Translations under genes and position numbers: made by a program
Assembly: GCF_013401515.1 (NCBI RefSeq)
Contig: NZ_CP058529.1
Location: 434,001-498,000 of the forward strand
Reading direction: 5' to 3'
DNA length: 64,000 nucleotides
Source of the DNA: Halorarum halophilum
Lineage (GTDB): Archaea; Halobacteriota; Halobacteria; Halobacteriales; Haloferacaceae
Part shown: in pieces, positions 1-10,856 of the stretch
Position numbering within the stretch: the stretch's first letter is position 1
Layout: every line of letters begins with the position of its first letter
The notes under the pieces: model-generated
Databases searched by the model: none
Seen by the model: the letters and a program-made list of their open reading frames with translations, nothing else
What the model was told of the DNA's origin: nothing

Positions 1-790
1 AGGATCGCTCGATCTTCCGGAGCGCCCGGGCGAGCGCGAGCGGGCGGCCGGTGACCTCGACCGCGCGGTCGTCCGCGGCGTGCTCCTGTCGCCGGGAGTA
101 CGCCCGGACGAACACCGTCATCGCCAGCAGCAGCAGGGTCAGCGACTGCGCCAGCGCGACGTGGAGCCGTCCCGGCGTCGTCCGCTGCCAGTCGCTCGGC
201 CTTCCCCGAAGGAGGGCGAGCCCGGCGGCGAACCCCCGGAGGACGAACGAGAGCGGCACGAGCGCGAGGGAGACGACGCCGACGAGGGTGCGGACCCCGC
301 TGTAGGCGAGCGTCTGGGCCAACCCGTGTCCCGCCTCCAGATGGGCGAACTCGTGCGCGAGGACCGCCTCGAACTCGTCGGGTTCGAGCAGCGTGAACAG
401 CGAGTAGTCGACCACGGTCGCGGGCGTTCTCCCCCCGAGAACCAGCGCGTTTGGCTCCCCGAGTCTCGCGACGTACACCGACGGGGCGGGACAGTTCATC
501 GCATCAGCCAGGTCGTCGCGGATGCGGTAGACGCCGGGTGCCCTGTGGGGTGGGAGTTCCCGGGCGTCCAGGCCGGCCAGGGCGTTTCCCGTACCGAACC
601 GGTAGGTAAGGTACCCGGAGAGCAGTCCCGTCACGACGAGCAGGGCCACGAACGCCACCGGGTCCGGTCGGTTCGCCCAGAGCAGTCGGAGTGCGACCGT
701 GAGCAGGTACGCTGTGGCGACGTAGAACGCGAGGGTGAGGACTCCGACCACGGCCATCGCTACCCGGAGCCAGCTCCGCGCCGTATCCAT
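1..790 (-). CDS. M48-family membrane zinc metalloprotease (HtpX-like), 3' end cut by window edge
   Basis: Reading leftwards from ATG at 788-790, the frame stays open to the window edge, so at least 263 residues are present and the C-terminus is missing. The N-terminus has two hydrophobic segments (roughly residues 10-35 and 45-65). HEFAH at residues 146-150 (bases 341-355) is the HExxH zinc site, and a second conserved Glu lies in a QEHAADD motif near residue 243; both are typical of peptidase family M48. Further hydrophobic stretches lie between HEFAH and QEHAADD. Family members are membrane-bound endopeptidases, often involved in membrane-protein quality control; the specific role here is inferred. 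The gene is divergent from dph6. Confidence 0.85.
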   Translation of the reverse strand, partial: MDTARSWLRVAMAVVGVLTLAFYVATAYLLTVALRLLWANRPDPVAFVALLVVTGLLSGYLTYRFGTGNALAGLDARELPPHRAPGVYRIRDDLADAMNCPAPSVYVARLGEPNALVLGGRTPATVVDYSLFTLLEPDEFEAVLAHEFAHLEAGHGLAQTLAYSGVRTLVGVVSLALVPLSFVLRGFAAGLALLRGRPSDWQRTTPGRLHVALAQSLTLLLLAMTVFVRAYSRRQEHAADDRAVEVTGRPLALARALRKIERS

Positions 791-915
791 CGAACGACGG
801 TAGGGTCGCGCCGGCAGAAACGGTGTCGGTCGACCGTCGAACCGTCCTGGCCGTCCTGTGCCGTGCACCCGACCGAACCGCCACCCGTAAGTCGGGAACC
901 GACCGTAGCGTAGGT

Positions 916-1653
916 ATGACGAACGACGGCTCGACCCCGGACGAGGGCCGCGCGTGGGTGAGCCTCTTCTCGGGGGGTAAGGACTCGTCGTGGGCGCTGT
1001 ATCGGGCGCTCGAGTCGGGGCTCCCGGTCGAACGTCTCCTCACCGTCCACCCTGCCGGGGACTCCTACATGTACCACGTGCCGGAGACGCGCCTCGCCTC
1101 GCTCGCGGCCGAGAGCGTCGGAATCCCGCTGATTGAGGTGGAACCCGACGATTTCGGCGCGGACGCGGTCGTCGACGCGGGCGAGCAGGGCGACGCGGAA
1201 CTCGAACCCATGGAGGCGGCGCTCCGGGAACTCGCCGCCGATCTCCCGCTCGCGGGCGTCACCGCCGGCGCCGTCGAGAGCGAGTTCCAGACGTCCCGCA
1301 TCGAGGCGATGTGCGAGCGGCTGGGGATCGACCTGTTCGCCCCCCTCTGGCAGCGGGACCCCGCCGAACTCGGCGAGGCGATGCTGGAAGCCGGCTTCGA
1401 GATCACTATTCTGCAGGTCGCGGCCGCGGGCCTCGACGAGTCGTGGCTCGGTCGAACGCTCGACCGTTCGGCCCTCGAGGAACTGGCGGAGCTGAACGAG
1501 GAGTACGGGGTCCACGTGCTCGGGGAGGGCGGGGAGTTCGAGACGTTCGTCACCGACGGGCCGCACATGGACCGTGCCATCGACCTAGAGTACGACGTCG
1601 AGTGGGACGGGACACGCGGGCGGATTCGCGTGACGGACGCACGGCTCGAGTAG
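916..1653 (+). CDS. dph6: diphthine--ammonia ligase (Dph6-type ATP pyrophosphatase)
   Basis: 245 residues from ATG 916; the frame is open further upstream, but this start fits the family N-terminus. The PP-loop SGGKDS at residues 19-24 binds ATP, and EGGEFET at about 204-210 is the conserved C-terminal motif of the Dph6 family. The enzyme catalyses the last step of diphthamide formation on elongation factor 2, converting diphthine to diphthamide with ATP and ammonia. It acts in the cytoplasm. The gene stands alone, divergent from the M48 protease. Assignment rests on the two motifs and length (archaeal members are around 220-250 residues). Confidence 0.85.
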   Translation: MTNDGSTPDEGRAWVSLFSGGKDSSWALYRALESGLPVERLLTVHPAGDSYMYHVPETRLASLAAESVGIPLIEVEPDDFGADAVVDAGEQGDAELEPMEAALRELAADLPLAGVTAGAVESEFQTSRIEAMCERLGIDLFAPLWQRDPAELGEAMLEAGFEITILQVAAAGLDESWLGRTLDRSALEELAELNEEYGVHVLGEGGEFETFVTDGPHMDRAIDLEYDVEWDGTRGRIRVTDARLE

Positions 1654-1790
1654 CGACCCGGTCCGCTCGACGGAGCCCGGATTCGATGGCCGAACGGGAC
1701 AGTTCGCGCCCGTCAGCGCTCGTCCACGTCCGCCCGGTCTCGGCGACGTGAACACACCGGGTTCATGGACGCCGGCGGAGAGCGGCTCGC

Positions 1791-2309
1791 ATGGTCGAAC
1801 TCCAGTTGCTCGTCGGCGGCGTCGCCGCGACGGTCGTCCTGCTCGTGTTCAGCGCCTTCTTCTCGAGCAGCGAGATCGCCATCTTCTCGCTCGCGCCCGA
1901 GTGGATCGGCCAGCGCTCGGACGCCGGTGACGAGAGCGCGAGGGTCCTCGAATCGCTCCGTGCCGATCCGCACCGGCTGCTCGTGACCATCCTCGTCGGG
2001 AACAACGTCGTCAACGTCGCCGTCTCCAGCATCGTCACGCTCCTGCTCGCATCGTACCTGCCCGGTGGGGTCGCCGTGACCGTGGCGACGGCGCTCGTCA
2101 GCGCTGTCGTGCTCGTGTTCGGCGAGATCGTCCCGAAGGCGTACGGCCTGGGCAACAAGGAGGAGTGGGCGCTTCGCGTGGCGGTCCCGATTCGGTTGGT
2201 CGAGCGTACGCTCTCGCCGCTCGTGACCGTGTTCGACGTGGTCACCCGTCGGATGGCGGAGGCGATCGGGGGGAGCGGGGAGATCGAACTGCTGGTGGTC
2301 GACGAGTAG
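1791..2309 (+). CDS. DUF21 (CNNM-type) transmembrane protein without CBS domains
   Basis: 172 residues. Hydrophobic segments near residues 8-30, 60-90 and 90-115 match the DUF21/CNNM transmembrane domain, including a SSSEIAIFSL-type start and a FGEIVPKAYG motif. Full-length CNNM/CorC-like proteins continue into a CBS pair and a CorC/HlyC domain; here the protein ends soon after the transmembrane domain with an acidic tail (ELLVVDE). Family members are implicated in Mg2+ or other cation transport; that role is inferred. The stop lies 25 nt before the convergent nucleotidyltransferase. It may be a natural short form or a truncation; I see no CBS-like remnant in the short gap that follows. Confidence 0.7.
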   Translation: MVELQLLVGGVAATVVLLVFSAFFSSSEIAIFSLAPEWIGQRSDAGDESARVLESLRADPHRLLVTILVGNNVVNVAVSSIVTLLLASYLPGGVAVTVATALVSAVVLVFGEIVPKAYGLGNKEEWALRVAVPIRLVERTLSPLVTVFDVVTRRMAEAIGGSGEIELLVVDE

Positions 2310-2334
2310 GCGTTCAGGAGGGGGACGCACCGAC

Positions 2335-3303
2335 CTAGACGCCGTTCGTCAGGTGTGAGTGCGCGCCGATGAGCGCTCCCGCGAGGTCCAGCCCGGTGAC
2401 CGACGTCTCCTCGTCGATGATGGACCGGCGGACGTCGGCGTTGGAGATCGTGGCGTTGCGGAACACGACTGACTCGTCGAGCGACGAGTCGGTGATCTCC
2501 GCGCCGGCCATGACGAAGACGTTCTCGCCCAGCGTCGTGTTCTTCACCGTCGCGTCCGGGTGTACCAGGTTCTCGCCGTCGAGCTCCCAGGCGACCGCGT
2601 CGAGGTACGAGTCCGGCGTGCCGATGTCGAACCAGGCGCCGTCGAACGTGTACGCGAACACGTCGCGCCGGTTCTGGAGCCACTGGACGAACCACCCCGG
2701 CTCGTCGGGGTTGTTGCCGTCCGAGAGGTAGGTCTCGAGCAGGTCGAGGACCTCCCGCGGGTAGGCGTAGCAGGCGACCGAGACCAGCGTGCTGTTCGGG
2801 TCGTCGGGTTTCTCCTGGAAGTCGACGACCTGATCGCCGTCGAGTTCGACGAGCCCGTAGTTCTTCGCGCGCTCCCGGGACCCGACGTCGTACGCCGCGA
2901 TGGTCGTCTCGCCCTTGCGTTCGAAGTAGTCGACGAAGTCGGCGATGTCGAACGAGAGGAGGTTGTCGCCGGCGACGACGATCAGGTCGTCGTCGACGCC
3001 CTCGCGGTCGACGAGCTGTGCGAGCGCGCCGATGACGCCGAACTTCTCCGACTCCTCGGAGGTGTCCTCGATGGAGAGTTTGGGCTTCTCGAACCCGGAG
3101 TCAGCGAGGTATTCCTCGAACTGCTCCGCGAACCGTTCGTTCGTGGACACGAACACCTCGTCGACGCGGTCGTCGGCCTCGAGATCGGAGAATATCTGGT
3201 CGATGACCGTCCCCTCGCCGACGGGGAGGAACATCTTGGGCCTGTGACGCGTGATCGGCCACAGGCGCGTGGCGAAGCCGCCGGCGAGCACGACTGCCTT
3301 CAT
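2335..3303 (-). CDS. sugar-phosphate nucleotidyltransferase
   Basis: 322 residues from ATG 3303. The N-terminus carries GGFATRLWPITRHRPK (residues 8-23), the nucleotide-binding signature of NDP-sugar pyrophosphorylases, and VVAGDNLL is the conserved Mg2+/substrate strand. The C-terminal 80 residues (TVKNTTLGENVFVMAGAEI onward) look like left-handed beta-helix repeats. The reaction is NTP plus sugar-1-phosphate to NDP-sugar plus pyrophosphate; the usual substrate is glucose-1-phosphate, but base and sugar cannot be decided from sequence. Such enzymes supply surface N-glycosylation in haloarchaea. A TATA-like element 26 nt upstream supports a leaderless start. Confidence 0.8.
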   Translation of the reverse strand: MKAVVLAGGFATRLWPITRHRPKMFLPVGEGTVIDQIFSDLEADDRVDEVFVSTNERFAEQFEEYLADSGFEKPKLSIEDTSEESEKFGVIGALAQLVDREGVDDDLIVVAGDNLLSFDIADFVDYFERKGETTIAAYDVGSRERAKNYGLVELDGDQVVDFQEKPDDPNSTLVSVACYAYPREVLDLLETYLSDGNNPDEPGWFVQWLQNRRDVFAYTFDGAWFDIGTPDSYLDAVAWELDGENLVHPDATVKNTTLGENVFVMAGAEITDSSLDESVVFRNATISNADVRRSIIDEETSVTGLDLAGALIGAHSHLTNGV

Positions 3304-3325
3304 ACCTTTCGTAATCCGCTGGGGC

Positions 3326-3334
3326 GGTTAAGGC
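3326..3334 (-). promoter_or_regulatory. TATA-like element of the nucleotidyltransferase gene
   Basis: On the minus strand the sequence reads GCCTTAACC, centred about 27 nt before the ATG at 3303. This is the spacing expected for a haloarchaeal promoter driving a leaderless transcript. Confidence 0.45.
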
Positions 3335-3396
3335 CTTTTTCCTCTCGCCTGCCGGGTTGCGAAAGCGTCACCTTCCCCCGGCTGCTCCCGACAGGT

Positions 3397-3675
3397 ATGC
3401 CAGAGCGGACGACCCGTCAGCGGATCGCCGACGAGCTCCGGGAGGATGTGGCGACGGCCGGGGTCCTCTCGACCCGTCTCGACGTCCCGGCGCCCGAGGT
3501 GTACGAGCACGTCCGGCACGTGGCACGTTCCCTGGAGGACGAGGAGCTCCTCGTCTCCCCTCCGGAGTGTCGCGACTGTGGCTTCTCGGGGTTCGACGAC
3601 CCAGTGAACGCCCCCTCACGGTGTCCGGAGTGCCGGAGCGAGAACCTGGCCGAGGCCGCGTTCAAGATCGAGTGA
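3397..3675 (+). CDS. small transcriptional regulator, winged HTH plus Zn-ribbon
   Basis: 92 residues from ATG 3397. Residues 1-50 resemble a winged helix-turn-helix (TRQRIADELRED, then VLSTRLDVPAPEVYEHVRHVARSL). Residues 55-85 hold CRDCGF and CPECRSE, four cysteines in two CxxC knuckles typical of a zinc ribbon. This matches predicted archaeal HTH/Zn-ribbon regulators; the target is unknown. It is divergent from the nucleotidyltransferase with about 90 nt between them, so it might control that gene, but this is only inference. Confidence 0.7.
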   Translation: MPERTTRQRIADELREDVATAGVLSTRLDVPAPEVYEHVRHVARSLEDEELLVSPPECRDCGFSGFDDPVNAPSRCPECRSENLAEAAFKIE

Positions 3676-3787
3676 GGACGCTGCACGCCACGGCACGTAT
3701 CTTCGTCACGCCCGACCACGGTAGCGAGGCCCAGTCGTGTTCACGGTTGTCCACACGGGGTCGGATCGCTATTGTGTATACGTGGAG

Positions 3788-3796
3788 TCTTTAACC
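3788..3796 (+). promoter_or_regulatory. TATA-like element of the small membrane protein gene
   Basis: TCTTTAACC lies about 28 nt before ATG 3820. It supports that ATG over the in-frame GTG/ATG-like codons further upstream. Confidence 0.45.
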
Positions 3797-3819
3797 ACGC
3801 TGGCGACAGATCGGCACGT

Positions 3820-4095
3820 ATGGCACTCGAGACCCGATCGGTGTTCGCCATCGTCGGGGTGGTGTTCCTGTCGGTCGGAACCGCCCTCCACGCTTCCGAG
3901 CGCACTGGGCCGGGCCTGCTCTGCCTGACCGTTGGGTTCCTCTTCGCGGGTGGGTGGGCGTTCCTCGGGATGGAACTCGCGCGGAACGGCGAGGCAAGCA
4001 CGCCCGCGGAGACGTACCTCTCGGGGGGGATGGCGGCGATGACGTTGGCGCTGTACTTCGGGATCCGAACGCACGAAACGATGTTCAGTCGATGA
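3820..4095 (+). CDS. small membrane protein of unknown function
   Basis: 91 residues from ATG 3820. Three hydrophobic segments (about residues 7-22, 30-50 and 68-84) separated by short polar loops suggest an integral membrane protein. I recognise no family. The start was chosen because a TATA-like element lies at leaderless distance. It stands alone between the HTH/Zn-ribbon regulator and the peptide ABC operon. Confidence 0.65.
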   Translation: MALETRSVFAIVGVVFLSVGTALHASERTGPGLLCLTVGFLFAGGWAFLGMELARNGEASTPAETYLSGGMAAMTLALYFGIRTHETMFSR

Positions 4096-4201
4096 CCTCC
4101 GAGCGTCGTGGCGGCGAGGGCCCGTACCGTCGGTACGAACCCCTTACTGGTCCCAACCAGTCGGGTACGAAATGTATGGATTCGATATGGTTCAAATGCA
4201 C

Positions 4202-4213
4202 AAAGTTAAGTAA
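4202..4213 (+). promoter_or_regulatory. TATA-like promoter element of the peptide ABC transporter operon
   Basis: AAAGTTAAGTAA, inside an AT-rich stretch (about 4170-4225) that stands out from the GC-rich surroundings, lies about 29 nt before ATG 4237. It is the only good promoter candidate for the five-gene operon. Confidence 0.45.
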
Positions 4214-4236
4214 GACATTCTATAACGAGGGTGCGT

Positions 4237-6279
4237 ATGTCCGACAGTCAGACCGGTTCGAACCGCCGTCGATTCCTGAAAGGAACCGGCGCAGCAGCCG
4301 TCTCGCTCGGCCTCGCAGGCTGTAGCGAAGGCGGGGACAACACGCCCTCCGGTGAGGATACTCCCACCTCCGACACGACGCCGACAGACAACACCGTCGA
4401 CGAGAGCAACATCACGAAGGGCGGGAACTTCCGCATCGGGATGGATCAGGCCCCCGACGGCATCAACGTCTTGAACACGAACTCGGCGTACTCGAGCCTC
4501 TTCCTAGACCTGATTCACGAGTACGGGACGACGGTGGACCCGGTCACCGCCTCCGTCCGCCCGAACGTGTTCTCCGAATGGGAGGTCGAGGAGCTCGACG
4601 AGACGGGCGAGGACGACAAGCCGAACGTCCTCGTTCGGATCAAGGTCCGCGACGGGCTGACGTTCAACGACGGGAGCGACCTCTCCGTCTCGGACGTCGT
4701 CTTCTCGTACAACTACATCATGGAGCAGGAGCCTGGCGCCTTCGTCTCCTACATCGACCCCATCACGGAAGTGGTCGAATCCGACGCGAGCGACTGGGAC
4801 GTCGAGATGACGCTCGCTCAGCCGCTGGGGACCTACGACTCCGTCCAGCTCGGTTACATCCCGATCCTGGCCGAGAGCGAGTGGTCCGACGTGGACGACT
4901 ACCAGTCCTACGAGCCGAACCCCGAGAACGACGGCGAGATGCTCGGTCTCGGTCCCGGCGTCCTCACCCGCTACGAGCCCGACACCTCCATCGAGATCAG
5001 CTTCGCCGAGCGCGAGGGCGACTACCTGCTCTCGGACCTCGAGTGGCAGTCCGAGGTCAACGGCATCATCTCGGGCGGCCCGTTCGTGGACGCCGTCCGG
5101 ATCTTCGTGTACGGGAGCAATAACGCCCTCAACCAGGCGTTCCTCAACGGGGACATCGACACGATGTACGACAGCATCAACACCTCCCGAATCTCCGACG
5201 TGGAGGACGCCGACGGCCTGAGGCTCGTCGACGGGTTCGACACCGGCTACAGCCACTACTCGTTCAACCTCCGCAACCCACCGTTCGACGACATCACGTT
5301 CCGGCAGATCCTCGGCTTCGCGTTCGACGAGATCTACAAGACCGAACAGCTCAACCAGGGCTACCAGCAGGCCGGGGACTTCGTGATGCCGCCGGGCTAC
5401 ACGCAGGTCCGGCCGGAGTCCGAGACGGACACCGAGATCCTCACCGCCCCCGCCTCGGAGGCGTTCTCGTTCCGGCAGTCGGACCCGGGCGTAGTCGACG
5501 TCGAGGCGATCCGGACGTTCCTCACCGAGGGGAACGCCATCACCGGAGAGAGCGGCACCTTCGCGGGGTTCGAGTACCCGGGCAGCCACACCGGCGTGAC
5601 GGCGAGCCAGTCCGAGTCGAAGTACGACTACACCTTCGACTCCGTCGAGTCCGACGTCCTCTCGGACGCGGACACCGACCAGGAGATCCGCATCGACGGG
5701 CAGACCCTGACGGAGTTCCGCGACGGCGAACCGCTGACGTTCTACATCACCCCGGCCGAGGACGGCCCGCAGGCCGCGAAGATGATGGAGGACTTCATCT
5801 CCAAGCTCCGACAGGTCGGCATCCCGGTCCACCGGGAGGTCAACACGTTCAACACGATGTTGACGCAGGTGTACATCGAGGAGGACTTCGACCTCTTCCC
5901 GATGGGCTGGGTCAACCTCTCGCCGTTCGCGGTCAGCACGCTGTACGGGCTGTTCCACAGCTCCCAGGCGGACGACCACTCGGAGGGGAACTCCGACACG
6001 GACAAGAACAACCCGATGGGCTACGGGCTGTTCGAGGACGCCACCGCGGACGACCTCATCGAGCAGGCCCGGACGGAACTGGACGCGGAGAAGCGTAACT
6101 CCCTCGCCCGTCAGGCGGTCGAGAAGGTGTACCTGGACTTCCCGACGATGGTCACCAGCTACGACATCACGAAGTGGCCGGTGAACGACGCGAACTGGAA
6201 CGGCTTCCTCGGCAACATCCCCGGTCCGGGAACCACCTACCTGGGCTATCAGTTCATGCAGGTCCACAAGGCGGAGTAA
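4237..6279 (+). CDS. peptide-type ABC transporter substrate-binding lipoprotein (SBP family 5)
   Basis: 680 residues from ATG 4237. The N-terminus has a twin-arginine signal (RRRFLKG, residues 10-16), a hydrophobic stretch and the lipobox LAGC with Cys29, so it is probably Tat-exported and lipid-anchored on the outer face of the membrane. A Thr/Asp/Ser-rich linker (residues 31-55) follows. The mature part has the features of dipeptide/oligopeptide/nickel binding proteins: FRIGMDQAPDGINVLNT near the start, DGLTFNDGSDLSVSDVVFSYNYI and a C-terminal YLDFPTMVTSYDI. It is first in an operon with two permeases and two ATPases. Substrate is inferred as peptides, but other solutes are used by this family. 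Confidence 0.88.
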   Translation: MSDSQTGSNRRRFLKGTGAAAVSLGLAGCSEGGDNTPSGEDTPTSDTTPTDNTVDESNITKGGNFRIGMDQAPDGINVLNTNSAYSSLFLDLIHEYGTTVDPVTASVRPNVFSEWEVEELDETGEDDKPNVLVRIKVRDGLTFNDGSDLSVSDVVFSYNYIMEQEPGAFVSYIDPITEVVESDASDWDVEMTLAQPLGTYDSVQLGYIPILAESEWSDVDDYQSYEPNPENDGEMLGLGPGVLTRYEPDTSIEISFAEREGDYLLSDLEWQSEVNGIISGGPFVDAVRIFVYGSNNALNQAFLNGDIDTMYDSINTSRISDVEDADGLRLVDGFDTGYSHYSFNLRNPPFDDITFRQILGFAFDEIYKTEQLNQGYQQAGDFVMPPGYTQVRPESETDTEILTAPASEAFSFRQSDPGVVDVEAIRTFLTEGNAITGESGTFAGFEYPGSHTGVTASQSESKYDYTFDSVESDVLSDADTDQEIRIDGQTLTEFRDGEPLTFYITPAEDGPQAAKMMEDFISKLRQVGIPVHREVNTFNTMLTQVYIEEDFDLFPMGWVNLSPFAVSTLYGLFHSSQADDHSEGNSDTDKNNPMGYGLFEDATADDLIEQARTELDAEKRNSLARQAVEKVYLDFPTMVTSYDITKWPVNDANWNGFLGNIPGPGTTYLGYQFMQVHKAE

Positions 6280-6383
6280 ACTGCAGTTTCGGTTTCCGCA
6301 GTTTTATGAACGATACGTGCACCGTTTCAACAGATTCATATCCGGTCCGTTGCATATTCGGTCACATCGTGGTCTGACAACGC

Positions 6384-7370
6384 ATGACTAGAATCAGTGG
6401 AAAGTACCTCGCAAAACGGATCGTCGTTTCGTACCTGACGCTCCTCGTCATCATGTCCCTGCTGTTTCTCCTGCTTCGCAGCATGCCGGGGTCGTTCGTC
6501 ACCGGGATGATCACCCCGGGGATGACGTCCGAGCAGGTCGAGCGCATCCGGCAGGAGTGGGGGCTGAACGAGCCGATGTGGAAACAGTACGTCAACTTCA
6601 TGGTGAACTACCAGACGGGGAACTTCGGGCGTTCTCCGACGCACAAGACCGAGGTCTGGAGCCTCATCGTCCGTCGGATGCCGCGGACCATCGTCCTGTT
6701 CGGCTCGACGTTCCTCATCGGGTTCGTCATCGGGCCGCTGGTGGGGATGTACCTCGGCTGGTGGCGGGGCAGCACGAAGGACAAGAGCATCTTCAGCACC
6801 TCGCTGTTCGTCTACTCCATGCCCGCCTTCTGGATCGCCTGGCTGTTCATCTGGGTGTTCAACTACGAACTGGGGTGGTTACCGAGCGCGTACATGTTCA
6901 CCCAGTTCCCGGAGTTCGAGTGGAACGCGTTCACGGTGATGCGCGACGTGCTGTACCACATCGCGCTCCCCCTGATGAGCCTCACCTTCATCGGTTGGGT
7001 CGGATCGATGCTCATCATGCGGCCGACGATGAACAACGTCACCGACGAGGGGTACGTGTTCCTCGCGCGTGCGAAGGGGCTCTCTGAACGCACGGTGATG
7101 ATCAAACACGCGGCGCGGAACGCGCTCATCCCAGTGGTCACGGGGGCGATCATCAGCCTCGCGTTCCTCATCGACGGGGCGGTCATCATCGAACAGGTGT
7201 TCAACTGGCCCGGCATGGGCGCGCTGATCGTCGACGCGGTCCTGAACAACGACATGCCGGTCGCGCAGGCGACGTTCTTCATGATCGCGGTGATGGTCGT
7301 CATCATGCGCCTCCTCACTGACGTCGTGTACACGTACCTCGACCCGCGGATCAAATTCGGTGAGAACTGA
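6384..7370 (+). CDS. peptide-type ABC transporter permease (DppB-like)
   Basis: 328 residues. One N-terminal membrane segment (residues 10-31) is followed by a family-typical extracellular region with LNEPMWKQYVNFMVNYQTGNFG and then five or so membrane segments. The cytoplasmic EAA loop is visible as ARAKGLSERTVMIKHAARNALIPV. This is the DppB/OppB class of inner permease subunit, forming the channel with the DppC-like subunit encoded 2 nt downstream. The 104-nt gap after the binding protein gene is AT-rich at 6301-6370 and may allow processing or a secondary promoter. Confidence 0.9.
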   Translation: MTRISGKYLAKRIVVSYLTLLVIMSLLFLLLRSMPGSFVTGMITPGMTSEQVERIRQEWGLNEPMWKQYVNFMVNYQTGNFGRSPTHKTEVWSLIVRRMPRTIVLFGSTFLIGFVIGPLVGMYLGWWRGSTKDKSIFSTSLFVYSMPAFWIAWLFIWVFNYELGWLPSAYMFTQFPEFEWNAFTVMRDVLYHIALPLMSLTFIGWVGSMLIMRPTMNNVTDEGYVFLARAKGLSERTVMIKHAARNALIPVVTGAIISLAFLIDGAVIIEQVFNWPGMGALIVDAVLNNDMPVAQATFFMIAVMVVIMRLLTDVVYTYLDPRIKFGEN

Positions 7371-7372
7371 CA

Positions 7373-8332
7373 ATGGCGACCGAACAGGGGAACACGTCGA
7401 ACCTGGAATCGTTCAAGAAGCGCTGGGAACCGCGCGTAGAGCGTCTGCGCCGGAGCTGGGGCCGGTTCACCGAACACAGGATGGGGGTCGTCGGGCTGAT
7501 CATCCTCTTTATCTTCGGACTCTGGTCCCTCGTGCCGGAATTCTTCGCACCCCACTCGCTCGAGTGGGTCGCGTACCTCGGCGAACCGCCACACGAGGCG
7601 CGTCTCTCCGGCGAGCAGAGACGGACGCTCCCACACCCGCCGGCGTTCGGCGACCCGTTCTTCGCGCCGCTCGGCACGAACCAATACGGCGAAGGCATCC
7701 TCACGCTCGTCATCTACTCCGCGAGCACCGCGATGTACATCGGCCTCGCGGCCGGCCTGCTCTCCAGCCTCGTCGGCGTGCCGCTCGGGCTCATCTCCGG
7801 GTTCTACGGCGACACTTGGATCGACGAGACGATCCAGCGGGTGGTCGACGTGATGTACGGCCTGCCGTTCCTCCCGTTCCTCATCGTGCTGGTGGCCATC
7901 CGCGGCGTCAACACGACGAACATCATCATCGGCATCGCCGTCACCTCGTGGCTCAACAACTGCATCGTCATCCGGGGCGAGACGCTCTCGCTCCGCGAAC
8001 GCTCGTACGTCGAGTCGGCGAAGGTGGCGGGAGCGAGCGACACGCGAATCATCTTCAGGCACATCATGCCGAACGTCCTCCCCCTCTCGTTCGTGTTCCT
8101 CGCGCAGGACGCGGCCGGCGCCATCCTCGCCCAGGCGGCGCTTGCGTACCTCGGCCTCGCGGACTTCACCGCGAACTCCTGGGGTATCATGCTCCAGAAC
8201 ATCCAGGCGGGGGGGTACGTGTTCCAGGCGTGGTGGTGGCTCATCCCGCCGGGGCTCGCGATCACCCTGATCGCCGCGGCGTTCTACTTCATCGGCTTCT
8301 CGATGGAGGACGTGACCAACCCACAGCGATAA
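7373..8332 (+). CDS. peptide-type ABC transporter permease (DppC-like)
   Basis: 319 residues. The order is an N-terminal membrane segment near residues 38-58, a periplasmic-type loop with GTNQYGEGILTLVIYSAS, and a C-terminal permease domain with an EAA loop (AKVAGASDTRIIFRHIMPNVLPL). This is the DppC/OppC class, partner of the preceding DppB-like subunit. It is separated from it by 2 nt and from the downstream ATPase gene by 1 nt, indicating translational coupling. Confidence 0.9.
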   Translation: MATEQGNTSNLESFKKRWEPRVERLRRSWGRFTEHRMGVVGLIILFIFGLWSLVPEFFAPHSLEWVAYLGEPPHEARLSGEQRRTLPHPPAFGDPFFAPLGTNQYGEGILTLVIYSASTAMYIGLAAGLLSSLVGVPLGLISGFYGDTWIDETIQRVVDVMYGLPFLPFLIVLVAIRGVNTTNIIIGIAVTSWLNNCIVIRGETLSLRERSYVESAKVAGASDTRIIFRHIMPNVLPLSFVFLAQDAAGAILAQAALAYLGLADFTANSWGIMLQNIQAGGYVFQAWWWLIPPGLAITLIAAAFYFIGFSMEDVTNPQR

Positions 8333-9460
8333 CATGACACTACTGGAAGTCAACGACCTCTCGATACGATACGCGGTCGAGGACGGCTCGTCGGTCCACG
8401 CTGCCGACGACGTCTCCTTCACCGTCGAACGCGGCGAGACGTACGGCCTCGTCGGCGAGTCCGGGTGCGGGAAGACGACGCTCGCGAAGAGCCTCGTCCA
8501 CCTGCTGGACTCGAACGGCTACATCGAATCCGGGGAGGTGTGGTTCGACGCGACGCTCCCGGCGTGGGAGGACGACGACGGGAACCCGCGCCGCGAGATC
8601 GTCGAGGACGACAGCTACCCGGTTCGCGCGGACGGGAAGACGAACCTCGCGGCGCTCTCGACACAGCAGATTCGGGACATCCGCTGGCGCGACGTCGCGC
8701 TCATCCCGCAGAGCGCGATGAACGCGCTGAATCCCGTGTACAAGGTGGGCGACCAGATCGTCGAAGCCATCCTCAGACACGAACCGGGAACGACCAAGCG
8801 GGAGGCCGACGAACGCGCCAGGGACCTGCTCGAACGGGTCGGCATCGAACCCGACAGGGCCGACGACTACGCCCACCAGTTCTCCGGCGGGATGAAACAG
8901 CGCGCCGTCATCGCGATGGCGATGGCCTGCGGGCCGGACCTGCTCATCGCCGACGAGCCGACGACGGCGCTCGACGTCATCATCCAGGACCGCATCCTCG
9001 AGGAACTCGAGAAGCTCCAGGAGGAGTTCGGCGTTTCGATTCTCGTCATCAGCCACGACATCTCGGTGATGGCCGAGATCTGCGACCGGATGGCTGTGAT
9101 GTACGGGGGGAAGGTGATGGAGAGCGGCCCGAAGGAGGACATCTTCCAGCGGACAGCGAACCCGTACACGCTCGGGCTGAAGAACTCATTCCCGACCATC
9201 ACGCAGCGGAACCAGTCGCTCGTCTCCATCCCCGGGACGCCGCCGACGCTCCGGGACCCCGAGGAAGGGTGTCGCTTCCGGGACCGGTGCCCGTTCGTGG
9301 TCGAGGAGTGTCACGCGAGCCACCCACCGATGTACGACGTCGAGTCGGTGGAGTCCGAGGGGGTCCGCCGCGAGTCGGCGGACCAGCGGTCCCACCGGTC
9401 GGCGTGCTATCGCGTCGACGAGCTCGAACAGATCCGAACCGACGCAACCCAGGAGGACAC

Positions 9461-10852
<1,392 letters not shown>

Positions 10853-10856
10853 CGGG

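Noticed and set aside
4504-6267. 587-codon open frame on the minus strand opposite the peptide-binding protein gene
   Set aside because: Shadow of the real gene in GC-rich DNA: composition dominated by Val/Arg/Leu/Asp, no domain, no promoter, and the plus strand gene has clear motifs.
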